Shown here in pieces: positions 37,101-48,252 of a stretch of 64,000 nucleotides of DNA. Each line of letters begins with the position of its first letter. Position 1 is the first letter of the stretch. Under the pieces are notes generated by a model. That model saw only the letters and a program-made list of their open reading frames with translations, was not told the origin of the DNA and ran no database searches. Position numbers and translations under genes: made by a program. The stretch comes from Anagrus nilaparvatae (Eukaryota > Arthropoda > Insecta > Hymenoptera > Mymaridae), in contig JAKSXM010000007.1 in the NCBI GenBank assembly GCA_022575985.1, positions 67,920,501 to 67,984,500 of the forward strand, written 5' to 3'.

Positions 37101-37515
37101 GAAATTCATTAGTACCTAAATGTGCAAAATTATTTGCAGGTTTGATTTTGTGAGAAGGTCTCATACTGCTGCTGCAGGGTCTATTTGGCCATCGGAGTTA
37201 AAGATTTTAAAAAAATGGCCAAAAATGCTAATGCTGGCCAGCCTGGCGGCCTTTGGGATGAAAAGTTTTCGTTGGAAAATCATTATTAGCTAAATGTGCA
37301 AAAATATTTGCAGGTTTGATTTTGTGAGGACGTCTTATACTGCCACAGCAGGGTATATTTGGCCATCGGAGTCAAAAATTTTTTTAAAAATGGCCATAAA
37401 TGCCAGTGCTGGCTAGCCTGGCGGCCTTCGGGATTAAAACTTTTCATCAGAAAATGGTTATTACCTAAGTGGGCAAAAATATCTGCAGGTTTCATTTTGT
37501 GAGGACGTCTAAAGC
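34138..37515 (+). repeat. ~175-bp tandem repeat, about 15 units (right arm)
   Basis: The unit boundary motif TGAGGACGTCT or a variant recurs near 34177, 34220, 34393, 34580, 34756, 34935, 35109, 35283, 36103, 36278, 36453, 36627, 36802, 36978, 37152, 37327 and 37501. The 820-bp gap between 35283 and 36103 is due to an insertion at 35411..36039. A typical unit contains GGCCATCGGAGTTAAAGATT and CCAATGCTGGCCAGCCTGGC. Several units share a CTGCGAAAATGCC insertion, indicating local amplification. Frames at 35250..35489 and 36420..36620 are repeat by-products. Confidence 0.85.
35411..36039 (+). mobile_element. HINE/Helentron-like element, copy 4, inserted in the 175-bp array
   Basis: The ends are AACATGGAACATGTTTATAG and the hairpin GGTTGTGTATTTACACAAACC followed by GGTCATAAG. 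G-runs with GGTCAAAT motifs occupy the 5' third. The core is a 25-bp minisatellite of about 14 units built on GGTGCAGAAGTACCTAGGGA. The sub-terminal inverted pair is CATGGAACATGTT and AACATGTTCCATG. Neighbouring array units supply the uninterrupted target (GAAATTTTTTCG): the element is flanked by T-runs, so insertion was into a T tract. Confidence 0.75.
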
Positions 37516-38531
37516 TAGTTCTTTCGGGTCTCCTTGGCCATAAGAGTTTAATGATTTGGGTTATATCATATTTTTGATCAATATTTTCCCATTTATAATT
37601 AACGATGATTAAAAATTTGAAAATATATTATTTTATATTGGATTTAAAAATTAAATAATTTTTTGAAATTTCCGGGTTTTCTTGTACCTGCCAAAAGTAT
37701 GGTATTAGCATAGCAATATTATATCTGGGTAAAATTGGTAAATGAGAATTTTAAAAAAGTATACATATTATTTTTCTAGGTGGAAAGTGTTTAATTATTT
37801 TCTAAGTTTTTCCTTCTTACATTTTATTTTTTCTTCTTCGAGTAAACCTTCCATATTTTTAACTAACGAAATTTGAAAATAGTTTTATTAATGCAAATAA
37901 AAAATTTAAATTATTTTCCGAAATTTCCGGACATAGTTTTCTTTGTTTAGACAAATATCAGGTTCCAGAGAGCTAAAGTATCTCTTGCTTTCGATTCTAA
38001 ATCGGTAAATTTGTAAAATATACCTAATTAATTTTTAGGTAAAAATCGTTCAATTATTGTCCATGTTTTCCAATCCATTTTTTAATTTTCTTTTTAAATC
38101 AAACTTTCATGATTATTTGCTTTTAAAAATTAAAAATAAAATTTTTTAATTTTTTAATGAGGAAATTTTCTAATTTTCCAAATTTTCCGGATATGGTTTT
38201 CTTTTGGCGAAAACTCCTATATCTTTTATTAGACCATCTTGGTGCGGATTTTTTATTGAAAGATTCTTAAAATATAGTTATATACGTTTTTGAAGTTTTT
38301 AAAAATTAAACATAACATAATTTTCCGGATTTCCCTGTTAAATTTAAAAATGTTCACTTCTCTGATGAAAAATTTGATCTTAGTGGCTAAAATAACTCCC
38401 GGATACCTATTTTTAAATCAGTAAGTTAATTTAACATAATTTAACATATATTTTTTAAATTCATTGGGAACCACTGTTTTCGCTGCTAGTCGCATGTGAA
38501 TTTCGCTGCTAACTTTACGTTCATAATATAT
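37510..38531 (-). repeat. Right outer arm of the compound palindrome
   Basis: Reverse complement of 29685..30710 with very few differences. It ends in GCTGCTAACTTTACGTTC next to an AT palindrome. Confidence 0.8.
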
Positions 38532-41039
38532 TATGAGATATTTTTTTATTAAAGGAAACATATATCAGACGTTACAACATAATATTTTTTTGTGTTTTAA
38601 GAAATCGCATTAATTTTTTTCTACTTTAACTGCAGTGGTTTATTACTATTTAAAGAGAAATTTATTTGAATTCACATGAGCAAGAATTTATATTTTTATT
38701 GTTTTTAACTAAAATTCACAAAAAATGTAAGATAAGTTTGGGTAATAAATTTCTTTCCGTGTTTTAATCTTAATCTCTAAGTGAAAAGTAGACTTAACAA
38801 TTGAAATTTTGTTATATAATTTTTGAATTTTAATTTTTTGCAATACCTTTTTTTAGTTTATTTTTGCTGTTAAAAAAATAATTTATTCTATGGTTTGGGG
38901 ATAAATTTTGGTAATAGACCTAAACTAATCAATAATCTCTTGACTTGTTTGATTGCACTATGGCACGAATGGGGGCAAGAATATGCACTGTTAATAAATT
39001 TAAACAGCTGTTAATTTATTTTTCTTCATAGTTCGTACTAAATTTAAGGAACGACAGCTATAAGTGATAATAAAAAATTCAAACTTTATACGTTAAAATC
39101 AATTAAAACAAATATGTAGACCTGAATTACACTATGATAACAGTCACGAAAATTTATTACCCTTTGCCTTGCCCTCTGCATTAGGAACATACCGAGGAAC
39201 ATACAGTCAAGTACCCGAAGTTTCGGGCCGGTTCGTACTTTTTTCAGATAAGTTCAGATAAGTTTGTGTCGAATTAAGTATTGGGTAAAGGTTATAATTT
39301 TTCCAAAAAAGGGCTGCAGGTACAGAAGCAATTAAAAATTGCCTAAATTCAAAAAACCCTCATATTTTTTTTGGTTACCCGCACACCTGTACTATCAATT
39401 GTACTTCTGTAACTGTCTCAATTACAAGAGATGCCTCAATTTCAAATAGCAGAAAATAGTCAAAACCTGATTCAAAAACAAATAATTAAAAAAATTAAAA
39501 ACCTTTTGCCTGAAAACACTTATTTTTTGAACAAATAAATTTTTACTTTACAAATATTTACCAAATTTTCTTTTGATTTCCATTTCGTTAAACATATAGG
39601 TCTCTTTATTTCAAGAATATAAATGAGCTTTAGAGCATGACTCTTATAAACGTAAAAGAAAAACACGTTTTTTCTATGAAAAAAAACTGTATTTTAAACA
39701 TTAAATAGGGACAAAGTCCCTAGTTAGAGGTCATTTTTAAAAAAAGTATCTTTTCTTAACAAAAAATGAATGTCTTCTGCTATAAAATAACTCTTGTCTA
39801 TTAATAATATACCTTTTTTTTTAATGTACTTGCATATAAAAAATGAAGTACGTTTAAAGTTCAATGAACACTATAATTAAAAACTACGACTCTTTAAAGA
39901 ATATAATATTACGTAATGTTCATGTTTTTTTAATATTTTACTGCAAAATAACAATAAGAAGGCTTGATCTTAATTTTTTATTTCTTTCTTTAAAAAGTAA
40001 ACTATACTTTTTTTCCAATTGAAGTAAGAAAATAATATGCTTTTATTAATATAAAGTAGTAAAATTTTTTATTAACTAAGTAATTACTTTAGCACAATGC
40101 ATAAATTGTAATATAACAGTTAAAAAGAAAGAGATTTAAATACAAATTAAATTTAAATAAATTTTGCATTTTATTAAGGTATTATATAAAAAAAGAATTT
40201 ACTGTTTACTTATTTATTACGGTAAATGATAGGATATATTGCCTATTGTAACATGATATAAAAAGCATAGAAATTAGTTTTTTTTTTAAATAAATTTAAC
40301 CGGAGAGAGAAAAACGAATATTTTTTGCTTCGGAAAAAATTTTAATTATTTAGAAGGTGTAACGAGTGGTAGGAGAGTTCAGTTTTTAAGTTTAAAAATA
40401 CTTTTAAAAGAATTATAGAAAAAAATGCTTTTGTCAATATTTGCAGTTTTTTATGAACTAGTATTAATTTATGCAGAAATTTATATGATTGAAAATAATG
40501 AGTCAACTTTTAGTCAGATTTTTCTTATCATTTCCAATCAAAGTCGACGTATGCCATCATTTATATTATTAAAAATTCATATTTTATATTCATCTCGTTA
40601 ATCTTTTAAAAAACATTTTAAACATACTTTACTTAAGATTTCTATCTTTCTATCATTCATTTTTAAACAAAAAAATTACACTTGAATACTTTCATGTGTC
40701 CTACATATTCTCAAAAAGAAGAAGGGTTTAAAAAAAACAATACCTAATTATATACATATATTTTTTCTATTAAAAAAGTTTTCATCTTACACAATTTAAT
40801 AAATTTAAAACTGGATATACTAAAATTCAATATATAATATATTGAACATCATTAAATAATTACATACTTGATGTTCAACATAAGTAAAAATAAAAAACGC
40901 TGCCAAATGATTGGCACTATGGTTCCTCATTAACAATAGCAAAATATTTATAATGGTCTATTTTATATAATAAAAATGATAATTTGAGATATCAGTATTT
41001 CATAAAAAAAAGTTAAATACCGTATTTTAAAAGAAAAAA
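38532..41039. other. AT-rich non-coding stretch
   Basis: No gene recognised. A slightly GC-richer patch at 39160..39250 (GTTTCGGGCCGGTTCGTAC) is not part of any frame or repeat I can name. Confidence 0.45.
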
Positions 41040-42450
41040 AATGTTTCTGTGATTTAATGTTTTTTATTTAACAAATTTTTAGAAAAAAATTTTAATAAAC
41101 TAGGTATTACACTTAAAAAAAAAAACAATATTACAGATTTTTTAATTTTTTTGTTTTATTAATATTGAGAAAAAAATTTTGAAAAAATTCGGTATCAGAT
41201 CCAAAAAATTACTATAAATAAGCTTTCTAAAACTAGTACTCTCATAGAAATTAATTAGGTACTACGTCCGAACAAAAAAAAATTTGGTATTCTTTGTATT
41301 TTTTTGTGAAAAAAATTTTGGGAAAAAAATTTTCAAAAAATTAATTATCAGATTTGAGATATCGAGTAAAAATCGTACTTTCAAATATAAGTACTTTCAT
41401 GGAAATAAATGAGGTATTACATCCAAATAAAAAAAAAAAAAAAGTAGTTTGAGATTTTTTGATGAAAAAATTTTTGAAAAAAAATTAGATCTTAATTCCA
41501 TAATGGTGGTTAAATACCACCGATTGCAACATTTTCAAATATTAGTACTTTCATGGAATTAAAGGAAGTATTACACTAAAAAAAAAAAAAAATATTACAG
41601 ATTTTTTAATTTTTTTGTTTTTTTAATTTTGAGAAAAAAATTTTGAAAAAATTAAGTTTCAGGTCCAAAAAATTACTATAAACGATATTTCTAAAATTAG
41701 CACTCTCATAGAAATCAGTTAGGTACTACATCCAAAAATAAAAAAAAATTAAGTTTTTTTTGTATTTTTTGGTGAAAAAAATTATGGGAAAAAAATTTTC
41801 AAAAAATTAGTTATCAGATTCGAGATATCGAGTAAAAATCGTATTTTCAAATATAGGTACTTTCGTGGAAATAAATGAGGTATTACATCCAAATTAAAAA
41901 AAAAAAAAAGTAGTTTGAGATTTTTTGATAAAAAAATTTTTGAAAAAAAAATTAGATCTTAATTCCATAATGGTTGTTAAATACCACCGATGGCAAAATT
42001 TTCAAATATTAGTACTTTCATAGAAAAAAACTAAGTATTACGTCCTAAAATAAAAAAAATTTTGGCATTTTTTGTATTTTTTGGCAACAAAAATTTTGAG
42101 AAAAAAATTTTGAAAAAATTAGGTATCAGGTCCAAAAAAATGCTATAAACCATAGTTCTAAAACTAGTAATCTCAAAGAAATAAATTAGGTACTACGTCC
42201 AAAAAGAAAAAAAAAATTAGTGTTTTTTGTATTTTTTTGTGAAAAAAATTTTGAGAAAAAAATTTTCAAAAAATTAGTTATCAGATTCGAGATATCGAGT
42301 AAAAATCGTACTTTCAAATATAGGTACTTTCGTGGGAATAAATGAGGTATTACATCCAAATTAAAAAAAAAAAAAAGTAGTTTGAGATTTTTTGATAAAA
42401 AAATTTTTGAAAAAAAAATTAGGTCTTAATTTCATAATGGTTGTGAAATT
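41040..42450. repeat. Higher-order satellite: three ~470-bp units of three ~157-bp monomers
   Basis: The marker ATCAGATT(C/T)GAGATATCGAG occurs near 41345, 41814 and 42284, a spacing of about 470 bp. Within each 470-bp unit there are three related monomers ending in a GGTATTACATCCAAA-type block followed by an A-run and AAAAATTTTTGAAAAAAA. One monomer type carries GGTATCAGGTCCAAAAAA, one GAGATATCGAGTAAAAATCG, and one CTTAATTCCATAATGG. Units are more alike across the 470-bp period than between monomers, the mark of higher-order amplification. It is non-coding. Confidence 0.75.
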
Positions 42451-42458
42451 TCACCGGT

Positions 42459-42464
<6 letters not shown>

Positions 42465-42514
<50 letters not shown>
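42465..42514. repeat. (CA)n microsatellite
   Basis: About 24 CA dinucleotides flanked by CATACATA. It sits immediately downstream of the 470-bp satellite and before a small hairpin (GGTTCCTCTATGAGGAACC at about 42613), so it may mark the end of a transposon that carried the satellite. Confidence 0.9.
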
Positions 42515-42518
<4 letters not shown>

Positions 42519-42649
42519 GACTTTTTTTAAAAACCGGTTTTTTAGCTTCCTGAGGTCCCAAAACGTGCTTATATGCCAAAAAATCAAAAATCAAAATTTC
42601 ATCTATCACAAAGGTTCCTCTATGAGGAACCAAAAATTATCTATGAATA

Positions 42650-44450
42650 ATTCATAACTATCACCTGTTGTGTATTTATCAAGTGCATCACTCTCTTTAA
42701 CTAAGTAATTTTTCATTTATGATCTCATGCATGCATTTATGATCTCGAAAAGAAAGCATTTTTTTTTTTGTAAATAAATTTTTCTTTATTAAATAATGTT
42801 ACGTTATTATGTGAGTGCATTCAATATTATTTATACTTTTCCTTTTTTATTTACATGCATGTAAGAAATATATAATTTATTTTTTATTAGTTATTAAATT
42901 TCTTCACTCGAATGCATTAAAAATATTTTTTTATTCATATGTAAAATTTTGTTATATCATGATATGCGTACTATACTTTTTTTTTTCACTTTCGATATTT
43001 ATTTATTAAGAATATTATTATAATGTTCGTTAAATAAATTCAGCGTGTAGTTTAAATAATTACTATAATTTTATTATTAATTTATATAGAGATTTAATTA
43101 AAAAATTTCGACAGTGAAAATATTATTGTATATTAAAAGTTTTTCGAGAAGTTTTTCTTTATTTTGAGGTTTATAAACTAATTTCAGGAAAGAGATTTTC
43201 TTTTTTTACGAGTTTAGATTCCCAAACCAAATAAAAAATCTACAAAAAACATATCACAAAATAAGCTTATACAACCCATATAAACATTTATTAATTTATT
43301 AAACATTTATTAAAATGAAAAAACTATCCAGGATAAATAAAAATAATTAATTGGTATCATTATTTTATTTATAATTAAAAAACTATTAGTAGTTTCTATG
43401 TAGTTAAGGTATTTTCGGGCCTTAAATATACGAGTTTGTCGTTTAAAATGTGATTTAATGTTTTGTATAATATAAACACAACTCGTACACATTTTCAAAC
43501 TATAAATAAAAACCAGACAAACTCAATTTTTTATTTTACTTCGATATAGTTAAAGAAAAGCCGCTATTTATAAAGTTAAAGACATATGTTTAAACCGTAA
43601 CAAAAAACATTAAAAAAGAAAGATAAATAAAAAATGTAATATTCAAGCACACGACTTAGTTTTTTATAAATTGGATCAATCTATTTACGATCTATATTGA
43701 AAAATTTGCCTTTTAAATTCTAAAATTACAATTTTATGTGACATTTTGTTTATTTTTTTGTTTCTTAAATAATGTCGAAATGATGCTACAGAAAATAACT
43801 TATAAGCAAATAAATTTATTTTTTTAAATAATGTTAAACTTTTCATTCATCGAAAGTAAATATTTAAACAAACTTGTCACTAAACAAAATTATTATTATA
43901 ATTTTCAAGCAATAATTTAGTAAAAATAAATGTTCAAATTCAAAGAAAAAATAAAAGAAAATTATTATAACAACAAAAGAAATGTTTATTTCTTCTAAAT
44001 TTTCTCTTTTTAACAATCTAACACGATCTAGGAAAAATTTATACAATTGTATAAGTTTAAAATTGCATATATGAGAACTTTTCCTTTTTATGTCACGGAG
44101 ACGAGTACATTTAAATTTTATAATACTTTAGGCAGATAATGGGATTGTGGGATTGTTAAGATGTTTTTTTATGAATTTTATTGTTTTGTTGTAAGCTACT
44201 TTATGTTTAATTTAAGCTTAAATATTTTATTTAACGAAGATAAGTAAATAAGATATATTTTAGGAAAATTTCCTGAACAAGATTTTTTGCTAATTCGTTT
44301 CTTTCTCGGTTTACCCAAAAATTATAATCAATATATAGCGAGCCGTATATTCAGTATGAAAATGGATATATTAAACCTAAAATTCATTTTAAGCAAAATC
44401 ATTTTTTGAGCAAAATACTCAGCTAATTTAACCTTTTCAGCATTTATAAA
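42650..44450. other. AT-rich non-coding stretch
   Basis: Nothing supportable. Short frames are low-complexity. Confidence 0.45.
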
Positions 44451-44457
44451 ATGCGAC

Positions 44458-45880
44458 AATTTATTTCCTCTATGGTATAATCGTAATTATGTCCAGTTAT
44501 TATTAGAGAATTTATGAATGCTAATGTGCAACCAAAACCTAGTTCAAAAAGATTTTGAGCTTGATCTTAGTTGAACATTTTCACCCAGGTATTAAGTGAA
44601 TTTTTAAATCTTTTTTGCATCTCACAGACAATGCAATTATTTGTTTCCTCGATAGTATAATGGTAATTATCCCCACTTATTGTGGATTATCAAAAAAATT
44701 TTGAATGCTAATGTGCAACCAAAACCTAGTTCAAAACCATTTTGAGCCAAATATAAGCTAAACATTCTCATCCAGGTATTAAGTGGATATTAAAATCTTT
44801 TTTGCATCTTAAAGTAAATGCAATTAATTGTTTCCTCGATGGTATAATGGCAATTATCCACACTTATTGTGTATTATTAAATAATTTATGAATGCTAATG
44901 TGCAACCAAAATCTAGCTCAAAACCATTTTGAGCCAGATCATAGCTGAATATTGTCACTCAAGTATTAAGTGAATTCTAAAACCTTTTTTGCATTTTAAA
45001 GAATATGCAATTATTTGTTTCCTCGGTAGTATAATGGTAATTATCCCAACTTATTGTGGATTCTCAAAAAAATTTATGAATGCTAATGTGCAACCAAAAC
45101 CTAGTTCAAAACCATTTTGAGCCATATCTTAGCTGAACATTATCACCCAGGTATTAAGTGAATTTTAAAATCTTTTATGCATCTCAAAGACAATGCAATT
45201 ATTAGTTTCCTCGTTGGTATAGTGGTAATTATCCCCACTTATTTTGGAATGACAACAAATTTATGAATGCTAATGTGCAACCAAAACCTAATTCAAAACT
45301 ATTTTGAGCCAGATTTTAGTTGAACATTTTCACTCAAGTATTAAGTGAATTTTAAAACCTTTTTTGCGTTTTAAAGAAAATGCAATTAATTGTTCCTCGG
45401 TGGTATAATGGTAATTTATCCCCTCTTATTGTGGATTATTAAAAAATTTATGATTACTAATGTGCATCCAAAGCCTAGTTCAAAACCATTTTGAGCCAGA
45501 TCTTAGCTGAACATGTTCACCCAACTGTTAAGTGAATTTTAAAACTTTTTGCATCTTAAATGCAAATATTTGTTTCCTCGATGGTATAATGGTAATTAAT
45601 CCCTCTTGTGTGTTATCAAATATTTTATAAAGGCTAATGTATAACCAAAACTTAATTCAAAAACATTTTAAACCAGTTCATAGCTGAACATTTCTTCCAG
45701 CTTCATGTGCTTTAATAAAAATGTACTTTAATTTTTTTCCTTAGTAGTATAATGTGTGTTTTAATGGTTTTTTTCCCATTTGCAGTAAATTAAACCTTGC
45801 TACAAATGATTTTTTAACAATAATTTTGGATTTTACAAAAGGTTTCCTAGAATTCCTTCATATCAAATTTCCAAAATTTC
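44458..45880 (+). repeat. Tandem array 2 of tRNA-Asp-like Pol III units (~186 bp x 7, plus divergent last unit)
   Basis: Units start near 44465, 44645, 44833, 45020, 45208, 45394 and 45575, with a divergent last unit near 45738. Parts are the same as in array 1 (head TCCTCG..GTATAATGG, hairpin, AGTTCAAAACC, T5-7 run) in the same orientation. Units here differ more from each other than in array 1, including B-box changes (AATTCAAAAC) and a broken T run (TTTTATGC) in one unit. The last unit shares with the last unit of array 1 a distinct tail (ACAAATGATT-like, then GTTTCCTA), so the arrays are related as whole blocks. Confidence 0.7.
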
Positions 45881-48187
45881 ATGCAGTAAATAACCTGAAC
45901 AATGAAAAGAATAATTTAAAAATTTAGTCACCCGAAGAATATTAAAATTCTTAAAATTTATGACTTTCATGTAATCGTATTTTGTTTAATTTAATGCCAA
46001 AAGAAAATTCCAAAAAATGAAGTAAGAATTAAAAAATTCCAAAATCACAAGTAATAAAATTATAATATTTAAAAAAGGAAGCGTTAAAAAATATATATAT
46101 ATAAGTTTCATTTTTTAAAAGGTCAAGCTCATATAATAAAAATGCAGTAATTTCTCTATATATAATGCACAAACATGAATATATAAAAAATACGACGTGC
46201 GATTTAAAGTTAAACTTAGCGGTTTTATAATATAAGCAAAAAGTGTCTGTAAATGCACCAAGTTATATATATATAATAATAATAATAAACAAGTTAAAAT
46301 AAAAAAAAGGAATGAAAAATGGGAGGAGAGAAGATGAAAATAAGTAACATTGGACTTTGGAACGAATATAGTATATTTCTTCTTGGTTGTAAAAAAAATA
46401 AAATAAAATAAAATAAAACAAGGAACGAAGGAAATAACAAGACGACGATGAAAGAGAGAAATAATATGAAGTTAGAATGGAAAAAAGAAGAGAAAATGAG
46501 ATAAAGAATTATGCTTGTTGTAGAAGTAGTAGTAGTAGGGGCCTTGCCGGGGGCGGTCAGTGGCCCCTTTTTTTAGTTCCATCGTTCCTTAGAATCAAGG
46601 GAGAGAATATGTTATAGAGTACTAAATATATGGGATCAAAAACTAGTTTTAAGAACATTTTTTATAGACTTTCGAAAAATAATTTTTTGAATATTATTAA
46701 GTTGAATGAATGAGATCATTTCTTGGATCATTTGTCATTGTTACAATTCTTCCTTCTTCTATTATTTTTTGTCAAATTTTTCTAAATTAACAATTTATTT
46801 GCCATCACTATTTAAAAATCAATCATTAAAGTAGCTTACTGAATTATAAAACTTTTGAACTTTCAATAAATAAATGAAAAATTTATTTCGAAAGCAAGAG
46901 CCAAAAAAGTTTGATACACAAAAGAGTAAGAAATTCATTTACAATTTTAATCACGTTAACTTTTCTAACAGAAGAATTCAATCAATTAATCATATTTAAA
47001 AATCTCAATAAAAAATTTAGTGTGCGTGAATTCTTAATTATTATCTAATAAACAACTAATTTAATTCATGTTTTTACAATAGCTCTTAATTTACAAAAAA
47101 TAGTTCTGATTAATTAATCCATATTTATCATTAATTTTGTATTACGTAACTTTTTGTATTGATGAACCATGAAGAAAAAAGTTAATAAATTATGTTATCT
47201 AGTAAAAAATATTATTCTAACTTTACTTAAAAGATTTATCATGCACGTTGTGGAAGTACGTACTAAATTAACCATTTTTAAACATATAAATCTTAGTCAC
47301 GGTTGTTGTAAAAAAACTTTCTTTAAATGCTTTAACAATAATAAGTACCTCGGAAAAAAGTTTAAAAATACATTTAACTTAAAAAAATCACGATAACAAA
47401 TTAAAGCATCAAAAATAGTAATGACTATCAGTTATTGTCCTATAAATATAATTGAAAAAAAAAATTTGTGAATATAACGCAAAAAAATATAGAGGAAGAC
47501 GGGTTATATTATTACAATCGCCGGAAAGTAGATACTATCCTATATTAACATCCTTGTAACATTAAAAAAATACATAAATGGGGGTATAGGTGGGAACTTT
47601 AATAATTACATCGGTAAAATAATGGTATTAATTATAAATATAATTTTTTTCTGTATGTTTTTTTGCTTAAATCAAGATCTAATAATATAATTACAAGTGC
47701 TTATACTTATATTATTTTCGATTAAGTAAAAAATCTTTATTGTTTTTTTTTGAGAGTGTTATTTGAAGCGTATCAGAGGAAAAGGGCGAGGTTTATAAGG
47801 TTTCAAAAAAGAAGCTTTTTGATATTAAGGAGTGAAATTTAAGTTTTTAATAGAAGGGTTAGTTTAAGAATCAAAAAGAGAATCCAAAAAAGATTGTAGA
47901 CGCGTATTTTTAATATAGGGGGACTGCGTGAATTGGGCTTCAATAACATGCTAAATAATTATTGCAATAAAGGATTTTAGTTATATAGTAATATACATTA
48001 GATATCAAGGATGCAGAAGTTTTAACACCAAATTAGCACTGAATTAACACTAGTGCTTGGAATAAACAGTCATGAGCGATTTGTAATTATGCCGATGTCT
48101 AAAGTATCGCCTCATTAAAGTTTTTCGCTCAAGACGTTTATGATATTCTACTTAGGCATCAATTAAGTACACGAAAACTATAATAAG
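45881..48187. other. AT-rich stretch with one GC island
   Basis: Mostly featureless. At 46528..46568 lies an isolated GC-rich patch (GGGGCCTTGCCGGGGGCGGT) next to a (AGT)n run, and an AAAAT run is at 46391..46418. No gene can be supported; a short frame at 47169..47396 was rejected. Confidence 0.4.
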
Positions 48188-48252
48188 TGAACATGATCCA
48201 TGCTCGTTGGTTCTGTTAACATCCTGGTTAACATACAAACCAGTTACAAGTT
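48188..48252 (+). mobile_element. HINE/Helentron-like element, 3' fragment (copy 5)
   Basis: Contains GAACATGATCCATGCTCGTT, a hairpin region with an inserted AACATCCTGGTT, and the end CAGTTACAAGTTTTTT. The 5' half, G-runs and minisatellite core are not recognisable upstream, so only the 3' end survives. Confidence 0.5.

Larger units (their letters stand above)
29685..38531. mobile_element. 8.85-kb compound palindrome, Foldback/Galileo-like
   Basis: The whole region folds on itself. Outer arms 29685..30710 and 37510..38531 are near-identical complements over about 1 kb; the ends share GAACGTAAAGTTAGCAGCG. In a 300-bp stretch compared by eye I saw no difference, and one elsewhere. Inward lie oppositely oriented arrays of a ~175-bp repeat, then two further palindromes (31590..33325 and 33380..34060). 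No transposase or other long frame exists. Long inverted repeats containing direct sub-repeats of unequal number are typical of Drosophila Foldback and Galileo elements; the assignment is structural only. Flanking target duplications could not be resolved because the ends sit in AT-palindromic sequence. Confidence 0.65.

Noticed and set aside
42451..42633. 60-codon frame with Cys-Val repeats
   Set aside because: Translation of the (CA)n microsatellite.
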